This document shows, in pieces, positions 16,574-24,017 of a stretch of 64,000 bases of DNA (its first letter is position 1; the number at the start of each line of letters is the position of its first letter). Source of the DNA: Bin87 sp963692995 (GTDB lineage Bacteria; Chloroflexota; Dehalococcoidia; Lucifugimonadales; UBA3495); NCBI GenBank assembly GCA_963692995.1, contig OY843611.1, forward strand, positions 1,860,001 through 1,924,000, read 5' to 3'. Below the pieces are notes generated by a model. It was not told the origin of the DNA, made no database searches, and saw only the letters and a list, made by a program, of their open reading frames with translations. A program made the translations under genes and the position numbers.

Positions 16574-17626
16574 GTGCGCATTTGTTCGCTCCTCCCCAGC
16601 GGAACCGAGCTGCTGTTCGCCTTAGGGCTGGGCGAGCAGATCATCGGAGTAACCGACCTTTGTGACTACCCTCCGGCCGCAAAGAATATTCGGATCGTCT
16701 GCCGGAGCCGTATCGACCCCTCGGTAATGTCCAGTGAGGAAGTAGAGGCGGAGATGCGCCGCATCCTCTCGGCCGGCGAAAGCCCGTATGACCTGGATGT
16801 TGCTTGGCTCAACCAGATGGCGCCCGCCTTGGTCCTTACCCAGGACCTGTGTTATTTCTGCGAGGTTGACACCGCGACCGTCCGCAAGGCGGTGGATCCG
16901 ATACCGGACCCGCCTCAAGTCTTGACCTTGAACCCTCGCACCCTGGACGAAATCCTGGATAGTTTCCTTGAAGTCGGCGAAGCCTGCCGAGTGTCGCCCC
17001 GCGCCGTCGCGCTGGTATCCCATTTGCGCCAACGCATCGACGCCGTGGAACGCAAAGTCCGGCAATCGCGGACCCGACCATCGGTCTTCTCCCTGGAAGG
17101 GGTGAACCCGCTTGTAATCGGGGGCCACTGGGTCACCGACCTGTTGACCAGAGCCGGGGGCATCCTGCCGGAGCGCTTCCGCCCCGGATGCCCGGCGGAG
17201 CGTATCCGGTGGAGCGCCGTGGTAGCCGCGCAACCGGAGAAACTCTTCATCGACTTGTGCTCCTCCGACCTGGCCCGCAGCCTCCGGGAAATCCCCTGGT
17301 TGGCATCACAACCGGGATGGGAGAGCCTGCCAGCAGTCCGCGCCGGGGAAGTATATCTCATCGATCACAGCACGCTTAGCCGTCCCGGTCCCCGGGTTGT
17401 GAGCGGGCTGGAAATGTTGGCTCAACTTACTCATCCCGACCTTTTTTCCGGACATATCCCCTTCGGGGCCGTGCTCAAGTTAGATCCGACCGTCGCGGCA
17501 AGTCTGGAACCGGAACACATCGGCGACGCCTTCCGACCTTGGCCACCGTCCGAAATTGAGCGGCGCACCAACGGATCCGCCCCAATACCCGCCACGGTTG
17601 GCATTAGTGATACTGGCCGGGTATAA
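16574..17626 (+). CDS. BtuF-like corrinoid/iron-siderophore binding protein without signal peptide
   Basis: This 350-residue protein has the fold signature of periplasmic B12/ferri-siderophore binding proteins: it opens RICSLLPSGTELLFALGLG and VTDLCDYP, and ends with LPAVRAGEVYLIDHS. It lacks any signal peptide or lipobox, so it is probably cytoplasmic, as in a known subgroup annotated as cobalamin-binding proteins. Cysteines cluster in LTQDLCYFCEVD. I start at GTG 16574, which places RICSLLPS at the N-terminus as in relatives; the ATG at 16517 overlaps the -10 element. It is followed by a flavin reductase gene with its own promoter. No btuC or btuD permease genes are nearby, so the ligand and role are open. 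Confidence 0.75.
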   Translation: MRICSLLPSGTELLFALGLGEQIIGVTDLCDYPPAAKNIRIVCRSRIDPSVMSSEEVEAEMRRILSAGESPYDLDVAWLNQMAPALVLTQDLCYFCEVDTATVRKAVDPIPDPPQVLTLNPRTLDEILDSFLEVGEACRVSPRAVALVSHLRQRIDAVERKVRQSRTRPSVFSLEGVNPLVIGGHWVTDLLTRAGGILPERFRPGCPAERIRWSAVVAAQPEKLFIDLCSSDLARSLREIPWLASQPGWESLPAVRAGEVYLIDHSTLSRPGPRVVSGLEMLAQLTHPDLFSGHIPFGAVLKLDPTVAASLEPEHIGDAFRPWPPSEIERRTNGSAPIPATVGISDTGRV

Positions 17627-17627
17627 T
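17598..17627 (+). promoter_or_regulatory. Sigma70-type promoter for the flavin reductase
   Basis: TTGGCA (17598-17603), 18-base spacer, TATAAT (17622-17627). It overlaps the last codons of the BtuF-like gene and lies 31 bases before the GTG at 17658. Confidence 0.65.
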
Positions 17628-17657
17628 CATCACCAACTTCTCGGGGGTAAGTGCGCA

Positions 17658-18146
17658 GTGGTCAGTTCAGATGATTTTCGTCATGCCATGGCAAGGTTCG
17701 CAACTGGCGTTACGGTAATTACCACGTTGGATCCGTCGGGAAATCCCCACGCGATGACGGCCAACGCTTTTACGTCAGTCTGCCTGGACCCGCCCACACT
17801 TCTAGTATGCGTCGCCCACAATACCATCACCTACGGGTACGTGGAGGAGCAGAAGCGGATCGGCGTGAACGTCCTGGGTGAAGCGCAGGAAGAATTGGGG
17901 ATGTACTTCGCCCGGCGGCCGGAGCAACGAGAGGGCAACCCGGAGTATTCTTACACCATGGGCGAACACGACGTGCCCGAACTCGATGGCTCCATGGTCT
18001 TTTTCAACTGCGACATCGTGGGTTCCCACGTGTACGGCGATCACACCATCTATGTGGGAGAGGTCAGGCAGATGAAGCAAAGCGGAGACGACGCCAATCC
18101 TCTGATGTTCTACGACAGCCACTGGTATCACCCGGCCCACAAATAA
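17658..18146 (+). CDS. Flavin reductase family protein
   Basis: A 162-residue FMN-binding flavin-reductase-like protein. It begins VSSDDFRHAMARFATGVTVITT, then HAMTANAFTSVCLDPPTLLVCV, the usual flavin-pocket segment, and ends FYDSHWYHPA. Such proteins reduce free FMN with NAD(P)H for two-component monooxygenases, and some reduce other cofactors. The GTG at 17658 is chosen because GGGGG lies about 10 bases upstream and the promoter is just before it. Its proximity to the BtuF-like protein hints at cobalamin metabolism, but a luciferase-like monooxygenase at 42224 could equally use it. Confidence 0.88.
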   Translation: MVSSDDFRHAMARFATGVTVITTLDPSGNPHAMTANAFTSVCLDPPTLLVCVAHNTITYGYVEEQKRIGVNVLGEAQEELGMYFARRPEQREGNPEYSYTMGEHDVPELDGSMVFFNCDIVGSHVYGDHTIYVGEVRQMKQSGDDANPLMFYDSHWYHPAHK

Positions 18147-18383
18147 TACCAACCGGTGATGGGCAGGTTGCCCAGCGCATTGGTCGGGCGCGCCCCCGTC
18201 TCAGCCTGGCGCGAGAATTAACACCCCGTCCCACTGGTGCGGCAACGACCAATCGTCGCCAACCTTACCGCGGTTGTCAGCGCCGCCGGCCTCTGGCACA
18301 ATAGCAAGCCACGTTGCTGATCAGAGCCTTGCGCTGTGGTCCGGCAGCAAGCCATCAAACCACACCCACGGAGGTACTTTCCG

Positions 18384-19673
18384 GTGGCGTTTGTCAAAGG
18401 ATTGAAGTGTCGGGAATGCGGCCGGGAATACCCGGGCGAACCCTTGAACGTCTGCGACTTCTGTTTCGGCCCCCTGGAAGTCATTTACGACTACGTGACT
18501 ATCTCTGAGGTCATCGACCATCAGCGTATCGCCGACGGCCCCCTGAGCATCTGGCGTTACCAGGATCTGCTGCCCGCCAACGCAGATGATCCGGTGGACA
18601 TCATGGCCGGCTATACCCCGCTGCTCAAAGCCAAAAACTTGGGCAAACTACTTGGTTTGAACAACCTGTACATCAAAAACGACAGCGTAAATCCGTCTTT
18701 CTCCTTCAAAGACCGCGTGGTATCCGTGGCAGCCACCAAAGCGGTCGAGTTTGGCTACGACACCCTGGCATGCGCCAGCACCGGTAATCTGGCGTGCAGC
18801 GTAGCCGCTCACGCCGCTCGGGCCGGCATCGACGCGGTGGTGTTCATTCCCGCCGATCTCGAGCGGGGCAAAGTCATCGGCGCGGCGGTGTACCACCCCA
18901 CCTTGGTCGCGGTGGAAGGCACTTACGACGAGGTCAACCGCCTGTGCAGCGAGATCAGCGACAACTACCATTGGGCCTTCGTCAACATCAACATGCGGCC
19001 CTACTACGCCGAGGGCAGCAAGACCCTGGGCTACGAGGTTGCCGAGCAACTAGGCTGGCGGGTTCCCGATCACGTGATTGTGCCCTCCGCGTCCGGAGCC
19101 ATGTTCACCAAAATTTGGAAAGGGTTTAACGAATTGGCCTGTCTCGGGCTGCTGGACCACGTTGCCCCCATCCCCTTCGGCGCCGACCAAAACACGGTGC
19201 ATCATCCCGCAGTCACCACACGGATGCACATGGCGCAGGCCGCCGGTTGCTGTCCCATCATAACCGCGTGGGAGAATCACCAGAACCAGATCAGGCCGGT
19301 TCGACCCGACAGCATCGCCAAGTCCCTCGCCATCGGTAACCCCGCCGATGGAATCTACGCCCTCCGGGTGATCCGGGAGTCCGGTGGCAGCGGCTACGCC
19401 GTGCCGGAGCATCAGGTGGTGGAAGGCATCAAACTTTTGGCCGAAACGGAAGGAATTTTCACCGAAACCGCCGGCGGCGTGACTGTCTCTACACTGAAAT
19501 ACCTGGCCGAAACCGGCGTGATCGGCGCCGACGAACTTGCCGTGGCCTACATCACGGGTAACGGTCTCAAGACCCAGGAAGCCGTGGAGGAAGTGGTCAA
19601 CCCCCTGTTGGTGAAACCGATGATGGGCTCCTTCGAGGCCGCGTTGGAAAACCGCTTGGCCGCCCGCGCTTAA
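18384..19673 (+). CDS. thrC: Threonine synthase-like PLP enzyme
   Basis: A 429-residue fold-type II PLP enzyme of the threonine synthase family, which converts O-phosphohomoserine to threonine. The N-terminus carries a zinc-ribbon with Cys9, Cys12, Cys24 and Cys27; PSFSFKDRVV holds the Schiff-base Lys109, and CASTGNLACSVAAHAARAG is the PLP-phosphate/substrate loop. GGAGG is 9 bases before the GTG at 18384. Two small genes follow closely: a NIL-domain protein (6 bases on) and a MoaD/ThiS-like sulfur carrier. That company suggests that this enzyme, or a closely related activity, may use a protein thiocarboxylate to make homocysteine. Ordinary threonine synthesis remains the default. Confidence 0.85.
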   Translation: MAFVKGLKCRECGREYPGEPLNVCDFCFGPLEVIYDYVTISEVIDHQRIADGPLSIWRYQDLLPANADDPVDIMAGYTPLLKAKNLGKLLGLNNLYIKNDSVNPSFSFKDRVVSVAATKAVEFGYDTLACASTGNLACSVAAHAARAGIDAVVFIPADLERGKVIGAAVYHPTLVAVEGTYDEVNRLCSEISDNYHWAFVNINMRPYYAEGSKTLGYEVAEQLGWRVPDHVIVPSASGAMFTKIWKGFNELACLGLLDHVAPIPFGADQNTVHHPAVTTRMHMAQAAGCCPIITAWENHQNQIRPVRPDSIAKSLAIGNPADGIYALRVIRESGGSGYAVPEHQVVEGIKLLAETEGIFTETAGGVTVSTLKYLAETGVIGADELAVAYITGNGLKTQEAVEEVVNPLLVKPMMGSFEAALENRLAARA

Positions 19674-19679
19674 CCAAAC

Positions 19680-19922
19680 ATGGCTAAGCAACGCGTGCGA
19701 TTCACTTTTTCATCAGACTTGGTGAAGGAACCGATCATCTACCGATTGGGCCGCGATTTCGACGTGGTCACCAACATCCGCCGCGCCGACGTGCGCACCG
19801 ACGTCGGTTGGGTGGCCCTCGAGCTGGAAGGCGCTGAAGAAGACATCCAGCGTGGGCTGGCCTGGGTGAGCGACCTCGGAGTCCGCGTCGACCCCATAGC
19901 CGGCGACGTCATCGAAGGTTAA
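19680..19922 (+). CDS. NIL domain protein
   Basis: This 80-residue protein is a stand-alone NIL domain: RVRFTFSSDLVKEPIIYRLG, then FDVVTNIRRADV and GWVALELEG. NIL domains occur at the C-terminus of methionine ABC-transporter ATPases and, with ferredoxins, in archaeal homocysteine-forming systems, where they have been linked to sulfur amino-acid handling. Here it lies 6 bases after the threonine synthase-like gene and 92 bases before a MoaD-like gene, the same trio seen in other Chloroflexota as far as I recall. It probably binds a sulfur amino acid or assists sulfur transfer; that is inference. Confidence 0.88.
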   Translation: MAKQRVRFTFSSDLVKEPIIYRLGRDFDVVTNIRRADVRTDVGWVALELEGAEEDIQRGLAWVSDLGVRVDPIAGDVIEG

Positions 19923-20014
19923 CGCCGGCCAGGAATCTAAATCACATCGCCTCCCGAAATTATTCCTTTGCCCGCCGAGCGCGGCAATCCAGTATCTCGA
20001 AGAGGAGTTTCCCT

Positions 20015-20290
20015 ATGGGCGTTACGGTACGCATCCCCACACCGCTGCGACGCATGACCGGCGGAGCCGACAAGGTCGAACTGGACGTGGCCGACCTGTC
20101 CCAGATGATTGACCAACTGGAGAACGACTATCCCGGGTTCAAAGAGCGTCTGCTGGACGAAGCAGGCGAACTGCGCTACTTCGTCAACATCTACGTCAAC
20201 GGAGAAGACATCCGTTTCGACCAGGGACTGCGTACCGCCATCAAATCCGGCGACGAAGTCAGCATCGTGCCGGCCGTAGCCGGCGGCTGA
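20015..20290 (+). CDS. MoaD/ThiS-like sulfur carrier protein
   Basis: A 91-residue ubiquitin-like protein ending in VAGG; the terminal Gly-Gly is what E1-like enzymes adenylate and convert to a thiocarboxylate. It begins VTVRIPTPLRRMTGG and contains YFVNIYVNGEDIR and SGDEVSIVPAVAGG, matching the MoaD/CysO type. AGGAG precedes the ATG closely. Because it clusters with a threonine synthase-like enzyme and a NIL protein rather than with molybdopterin genes, I favour a role as sulfur donor for cysteine or homocysteine formation (compare CysO/CysM in mycobacteria and HcyS systems). No MoeB/ThiF-type activating enzyme is in the window. Confidence 0.88.
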   Translation: MGVTVRIPTPLRRMTGGADKVELDVADLSQMIDQLENDYPGFKERLLDEAGELRYFVNIYVNGEDIRFDQGLRTAIKSGDEVSIVPAVAGG

Positions 20291-20323
20291 CGCGACCCCA
20301 GAACCGTCGGCCTACGCCGGCTC

Positions 20324-20348
20324 GCCCCGCCCGTTTCCGGGGCGGGGC
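20324..20348. terminator. Hairpin between convergent genes
   Basis: GCCCCGCCC (20324-20332) pairs with GGGCGGGGC (20340-20348) across a 7-base loop. It lies between the MoaD-like gene and the convergent oppF gene and could terminate both, although no T-tract is present. Confidence 0.55.
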
Positions 20349-20354
20349 CTCCCG

Positions 20355-21368
20355 TCAGTACAAGTGGCAGGCTACCTGGTGAACCGGCGACAATTGCCGT
20401 GTCTCCGGGTCCATTGTTGAGCATTGATCCATTACCATGGGGCAACGCGGGTGGAAATGGCATCCGCTGGGTGGGTTTAGCGGCGAGGGTACTTCACCGG
20501 AAATCACCATCTCCTCCCGTTCCATGTCGGGATGCGAGGGCAATGAAGCGGCGATCAATGCCTTAGTGTAGGGATGACTCGGGTTGGCGAACAGCTCCCG
20601 CGTTGGCGCCTCTTCCACCATTCGACCAAGGTACATCACGCCCACCTGGTGGCTCATATAACGAACCGTCGCCAAGTTGTGCGCGATGAGAAGATAGCTC
20701 ACGCCATATTGGTTCTGCAACTCCCGGAGCAGGTTCATAATCTGGGCGCGGATCGACACGTCCAACGCCGACACCGGCTCATCCAGCACGATGAGCTTGG
20801 GGCGCAGGGACAATGCCCGGGCAATGGCGATCCGTTGGCGCTGTCCCCCACTGAACTCGTGCGGAAAGTAATCGCCCTGGGCCTGGCGCAAACCCACGTC
20901 GCGCAACAGCCTTTCCAGTTGCTCTTGGGCTTCGTGCTTGCCCATCGGATGGTTGGTCAGCAGCGGTTCCATGATGATGGAACCGACGCGCATCCTGGGG
21001 TTCAGTGAGCTCCAGGGATCCTGAAACACCGCTTGCACCGAAGCTCGATACTCCCGACGGTCTGCGCTGGTGAACTGCCGGGTATCCTTGCCGTTGAACT
21101 TCATCACGCCTTCGGTCGGCGTTTCTACCTGTAGCACCATGCGCGCCGTCGTGGTTTTTCCGCAACCGGACTCGCCAACCAGACTGTACGTCTCACCCTC
21201 TCGGACGCGGAAAGAAACACCGTCCACCGCTTTTACATGACCCATGGCGCGACGCATGACGACACCCTTGGTGATAGGAAAATACTTGCGGATATTCTCC
21301 AGCTTGATAATGCCGTCGTCGCTGTTGGCCGCGGCCTCGGCGCCGGGTCGGGTTGCTGCCTGGGTCAT
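20355..21368 (-). CDS. oppF: Oligopeptide/dipeptide ABC transporter ATPase OppF-like
   Basis: A 337-residue ABC ATPase of the OppF/DppF type, energising uptake of peptides or similar solutes at the inner face of the membrane. Walker A GESGCGKTT, signature FSGGQRQRIAIARAL, Walker B LIVLDEPVSALD and the C-terminal oligopeptide-transporter extension (SGEVPSPLNPPSGCHFHPRCP, with its Cys residues) are all present. Its start overlaps the oppD stop by one base (TGATG). It is the last gene of the run that begins with tyrA. No permease or binding-protein gene accompanies the two ATPases here. Confidence 0.92.
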   Translation of the reverse strand: MTQAATRPGAEAAANSDDGIIKLENIRKYFPITKGVVMRRAMGHVKAVDGVSFRVREGETYSLVGESGCGKTTTARMVLQVETPTEGVMKFNGKDTRQFTSADRREYRASVQAVFQDPWSSLNPRMRVGSIIMEPLLTNHPMGKHEAQEQLERLLRDVGLRQAQGDYFPHEFSGGQRQRIAIARALSLRPKLIVLDEPVSALDVSIRAQIMNLLRELQNQYGVSYLLIAHNLATVRYMSHQVGVMYLGRMVEEAPTRELFANPSHPYTKALIAASLPSHPDMEREEMVISGEVPSPLNPPSGCHFHPRCPMVMDQCSTMDPETRQLSPVHQVACHLY

Positions 21369-22363
21369 CAGCGGGCCTCCTCAATCAGGCGCCAGCAGGT
21401 CGCCATGTGTCTCGATCCCACCGCGACGATCGGGGGGAACTCCTCCCGACACCGCTCGAAGACGTATGGGCAACGGTCGGCAAAGGTGCAACCCGGCGGC
21501 AAATCGTCCAAAGCCGGCGGTTGCCCTTCTATGGAGTACAGAAAATCCACGTCCTCGTCCACGTTGGGCACCGAGCGCATCAGGGCTTCGGTGTAAGGAT
21601 GTTGGGGATTGTTGAACAACTCCCGCACGTCCGCAATTTCGGCCATGCGTCCCGCGTACATTACCGCCACCCGGTCGCACATTTTGGCGACGATGCCAAA
21701 GTCGTGCGTAATGAAGATGATGGCCATGCCCGTTTCTTCCTGCAATTCTTTCAGCAAGGCCAGATATTGGTATTGGATGGTCGCGTCCAGTGACGTGGTC
21801 GCCTCGTCGGCGATCAAAACCTTGGGCGCTCCGGCTACCGCGATGGCTCCCACCACCCGTTGGCGCATCCCGCCGGACATCTGGTGCGGGAAGTTGGAGA
21901 AACGCGAATCCGCCGCCGGAATTTTCACCTTTTCCAGCAACTCAATCGCGCGAGCCCGCAGGCCGGAACTGCGGCTTTCGTCACTCTGCCTCAGCGTCTC
22001 AATTACCTGATTCCCAACGGTGTACACGGGATTCAACGAAGTCATCGGATCCTGTAGGATCATGCAGATTTGCTTGCCCCGTATCGCCCGCATTTCCGCC
22101 GCGGATTTCTGCAACAAATCCTCGCCGTTATATAGGATTTGTCCGCCTACAGTCCTGCCCGCCGGGCCCGGCACCAAACCCATGATGGACAGCGCCGTCA
22201 TGCTCTTGCCCGAACCGGATTCGCCCACGACCCCGAGCGTCTCGCCTGGATACAGCTCGAAGCTTACGCCGTCCACCGCCTTAACGGTTCCGGTACGGGT
22301 GAAAAAATACGTCTGGAGGTCTTTTACCTCCAATATGGGACTTGTCGCGGCGGCGGTAGTCAA
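21368..22363 (-). CDS. oppD: Oligopeptide/dipeptide ABC transporter ATPase OppD-like
   Basis: A 331-residue partner of the OppF-like ATPase: Walker A GESGSGKS, signature MSGGMRQRVVGAIAVAG, Walker B LIADEATTSLD, and the C-terminal extension with LPPGCTFADRCPYVFERC. I place the start at TTG 22363, with GGAGG 10 bases upstream and the usual SPILEVKDLQTYF lead; the open frame continues further upstream but only as an antisense-like shadow inside lipA. It overlaps oppF by one base. The signature's VVGAIAVAG differs from the common IAMALA, a minor oddity. The substrate is not determinable without the binding protein. Confidence 0.9.
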   Translation of the reverse strand: MTTAAATSPILEVKDLQTYFFTRTGTVKAVDGVSFELYPGETLGVVGESGSGKSMTALSIMGLVPGPAGRTVGGQILYNGEDLLQKSAAEMRAIRGKQICMILQDPMTSLNPVYTVGNQVIETLRQSDESRSSGLRARAIELLEKVKIPAADSRFSNFPHQMSGGMRQRVVGAIAVAGAPKVLIADEATTSLDATIQYQYLALLKELQEETGMAIIFITHDFGIVAKMCDRVAVMYAGRMAEIADVRELFNNPQHPYTEALMRSVPNVDEDVDFLYSIEGQPPALDDLPPGCTFADRCPYVFERCREEFPPIVAVGSRHMATCWRLIEEAR

Positions 22364-22439
22364 AATGCCATCTCCTCCCCTTTGCTGCGGCGACAAGGTT
22401 AGCGCATGGGTGGCAGAGTGGCAAGGGCGCCACGCTGCG

Positions 22440-23336
22440 CTAGGCAGTTGCCAAAGTTGCCACCGCCGCATCATGCTGTTCGTCAGCATGATATGAAGAG
22501 CGTACCAACGGGCCGGACGCCACGTGTTTAAAGCCCATGCCCTCGCCGACCTGGCGCAATTCGTCAAACTCGGCGGGCGTGTAAAAACGGTCAATGCGGA
22601 TGTGCTTGATGGACGGACGCAGGTACTGACCGATAGTAAGCAGATCGCAACCGGCCGCGCGCAAGTCGGCCATAGTCTGGCGCACCTCGTCAACGGTCTC
22701 GCCCATGCCCACGATGATGCCCGACTTGGTGGGCATTGCCGGGTCAATTTCCTTAACCCGCCGCAGCAGCTCCAGCGACTGACGATAATCGCCCTTGGGA
22801 CGGACGCTCCGGAACACGCGCTCCACCGATTCAATATTGTGGTTGAGCGCCTGGGGTTGGGCAGCCACCACTTTCGCCAGCGCATCCCAATTGCCGTCAA
22901 AATCGGGTATCAGCACTTCCACTCGGCAACCGGGAACAGCCGCCCGCACCTGTTTAATGCACGCGGCAAAGATACCGGCTCCGCCATCGGGCAGGTCATC
23001 GCGGTTGACCGAAGTGATTACGCAGTATTTCAAGCCCATCCGCTTCACGGTGGACGCCAGACGAAACGGTTCCCCAACGTCCAGCGCGCCGGGGCGCCCT
23101 GTGGTCACCGCGCAGTACGCGCAGGCGCGAGTGCAGATGTCACCCAAGATCATGAACGTGGCCGCCGAGCGTTCCCAACACTCTCCGATGTTGGGACAAT
23201 GGGCTTCCTCGCAAACGGTATGTAACTGGCTGTCGCGCATGAGCTGTTTCAGCTCAATATAGCGGGGGCCCCCCGGCATACGGACTTTCAACCAGTCCGG
23301 CAGACGAGGACGCAATGGGGCTTCGGTGGTGGTCAT
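22440..23336 (-). CDS. lipA: Lipoyl synthase LipA
   Basis: LipA inserts two sulfur atoms into protein-bound octanoyl groups to make lipoyl cofactors. The 298-residue protein has both iron-sulfur sites: the auxiliary cluster CEEAHCPNIGEC (Cys42, Cys47, Cys53) and the radical-SAM CTRACAYC (Cys68, Cys72, Cys75), plus the conserved C-terminal RSSYHADE that ligates the auxiliary cluster through a Ser. AGGAG sits 5 bases before the ATG at 23336, favoured over an upstream ATG at 23378. It lies between gmk and oppD in a long minus-strand run; lipB is not in the window. Confidence 0.95.
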   Translation of the reverse strand: MTTTEAPLRPRLPDWLKVRMPGGPRYIELKQLMRDSQLHTVCEEAHCPNIGECWERSAATFMILGDICTRACAYCAVTTGRPGALDVGEPFRLASTVKRMGLKYCVITSVNRDDLPDGGAGIFAACIKQVRAAVPGCRVEVLIPDFDGNWDALAKVVAAQPQALNHNIESVERVFRSVRPKGDYRQSLELLRRVKEIDPAMPTKSGIIVGMGETVDEVRQTMADLRAAGCDLLTIGQYLRPSIKHIRIDRFYTPAEFDELRQVGEGMGFKHVASGPLVRSSYHADEQHDAAVATLATA

Positions 23337-23378
23337 ATCGGCTCCTGGAATTCCGACTTTCAGCGTTGCCAATGGCAA

Positions 23379-24008
23379 TCAGAGAAACTGCACTAACCTG
23401 GGTTCAACTCGACACTTTTCCGCAGCGATGATGGCATCAACCTCGCGCACCGCAGCTTCCAACTCTCCATCCCGGTTAACCACCCGGTAATCGAATTCGC
23501 CGATGCGCGCCAATTCGGCGGATGCTTCGTCCAAACGGCGCCGCATTGCATTTTCGTCTTCGGTTCCCCGGCCGGCAAGTCGGCGGCGCAATTCATCCAC
23601 GCTGCCGGGCATCACGAAAATGGTGAGCGCCTCCGGCGCTATTTGGCGTATGGTAGCCGCGCCCTGCACATCAATCTCCAGTATCACGTCCTTGCCGGCG
23701 ATCAGGGGATCGCGCACCTGCCGGCGGGGAACACCGTACCAACGGTCATAAACCTGGGCCGATTCCAGCAACTCATCCCGCTCCCTCATCCGCAGGAAGG
23801 TTTGCAAGTCCAGGAAAATGTAATCTTTGCCGTCTTCCTCTCCGGCCCGCATGGGGCGCGTGGTTGCCGTAACCGCGAAATGCCACGGACGATCCAGTTC
23901 CCGCAGCCCGGCCAGCACCGAACCCTTGCCTGATGCTGAAGGGCCGGAGACCACGACCAGCAACGGAGGAGCGGCGCTGGCCGACGGCAACTCGGTATTC
24001 ACCGACAT
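23379..24008 (-). CDS. gmk: Guanylate kinase
   Basis: Gmk phosphorylates GMP to GDP. The 209-residue product has a P-loop GPSASGKGS (residues 22-30), slightly divergent from the usual GPSGVGK, followed by FAVTATTRPMRAGEEDGKDYIFL (the GMP-binding region), VILEIDVQGA and a lid segment RLAGRGTEDENAMRRRL. Asp/Glu-rich catalytic surroundings look intact, so it should be active. It starts 9 bases after the aroA stop codon and is followed by lipA after 42 bases. The mixed operon of aromatic amino-acid, nucleotide and lipoate genes suggests a housekeeping transcript. Confidence 0.93.
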   Translation of the reverse strand: MSVNTELPSASAAPPLLVVVSGPSASGKGSVLAGLRELDRPWHFAVTATTRPMRAGEEDGKDYIFLDLQTFLRMRERDELLESAQVYDRWYGVPRRQVRDPLIAGKDVILEIDVQGAATIRQIAPEALTIFVMPGSVDELRRRLAGRGTEDENAMRRRLDEASAELARIGEFDYRVVNRDGELEAAVREVDAIIAAEKCRVEPRLVQFL

Positions 24009-24017
24009 CGTCAGAAA

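Noticed and set aside
22364..22900. Long in-frame N-terminal extension of oppD
   Set aside because: It runs through lipA on the same strand in another frame, is Arg/Trp/Ser-rich and unlike any ABC ATPase; the TTG at 22363 with GGAGG is the better start.
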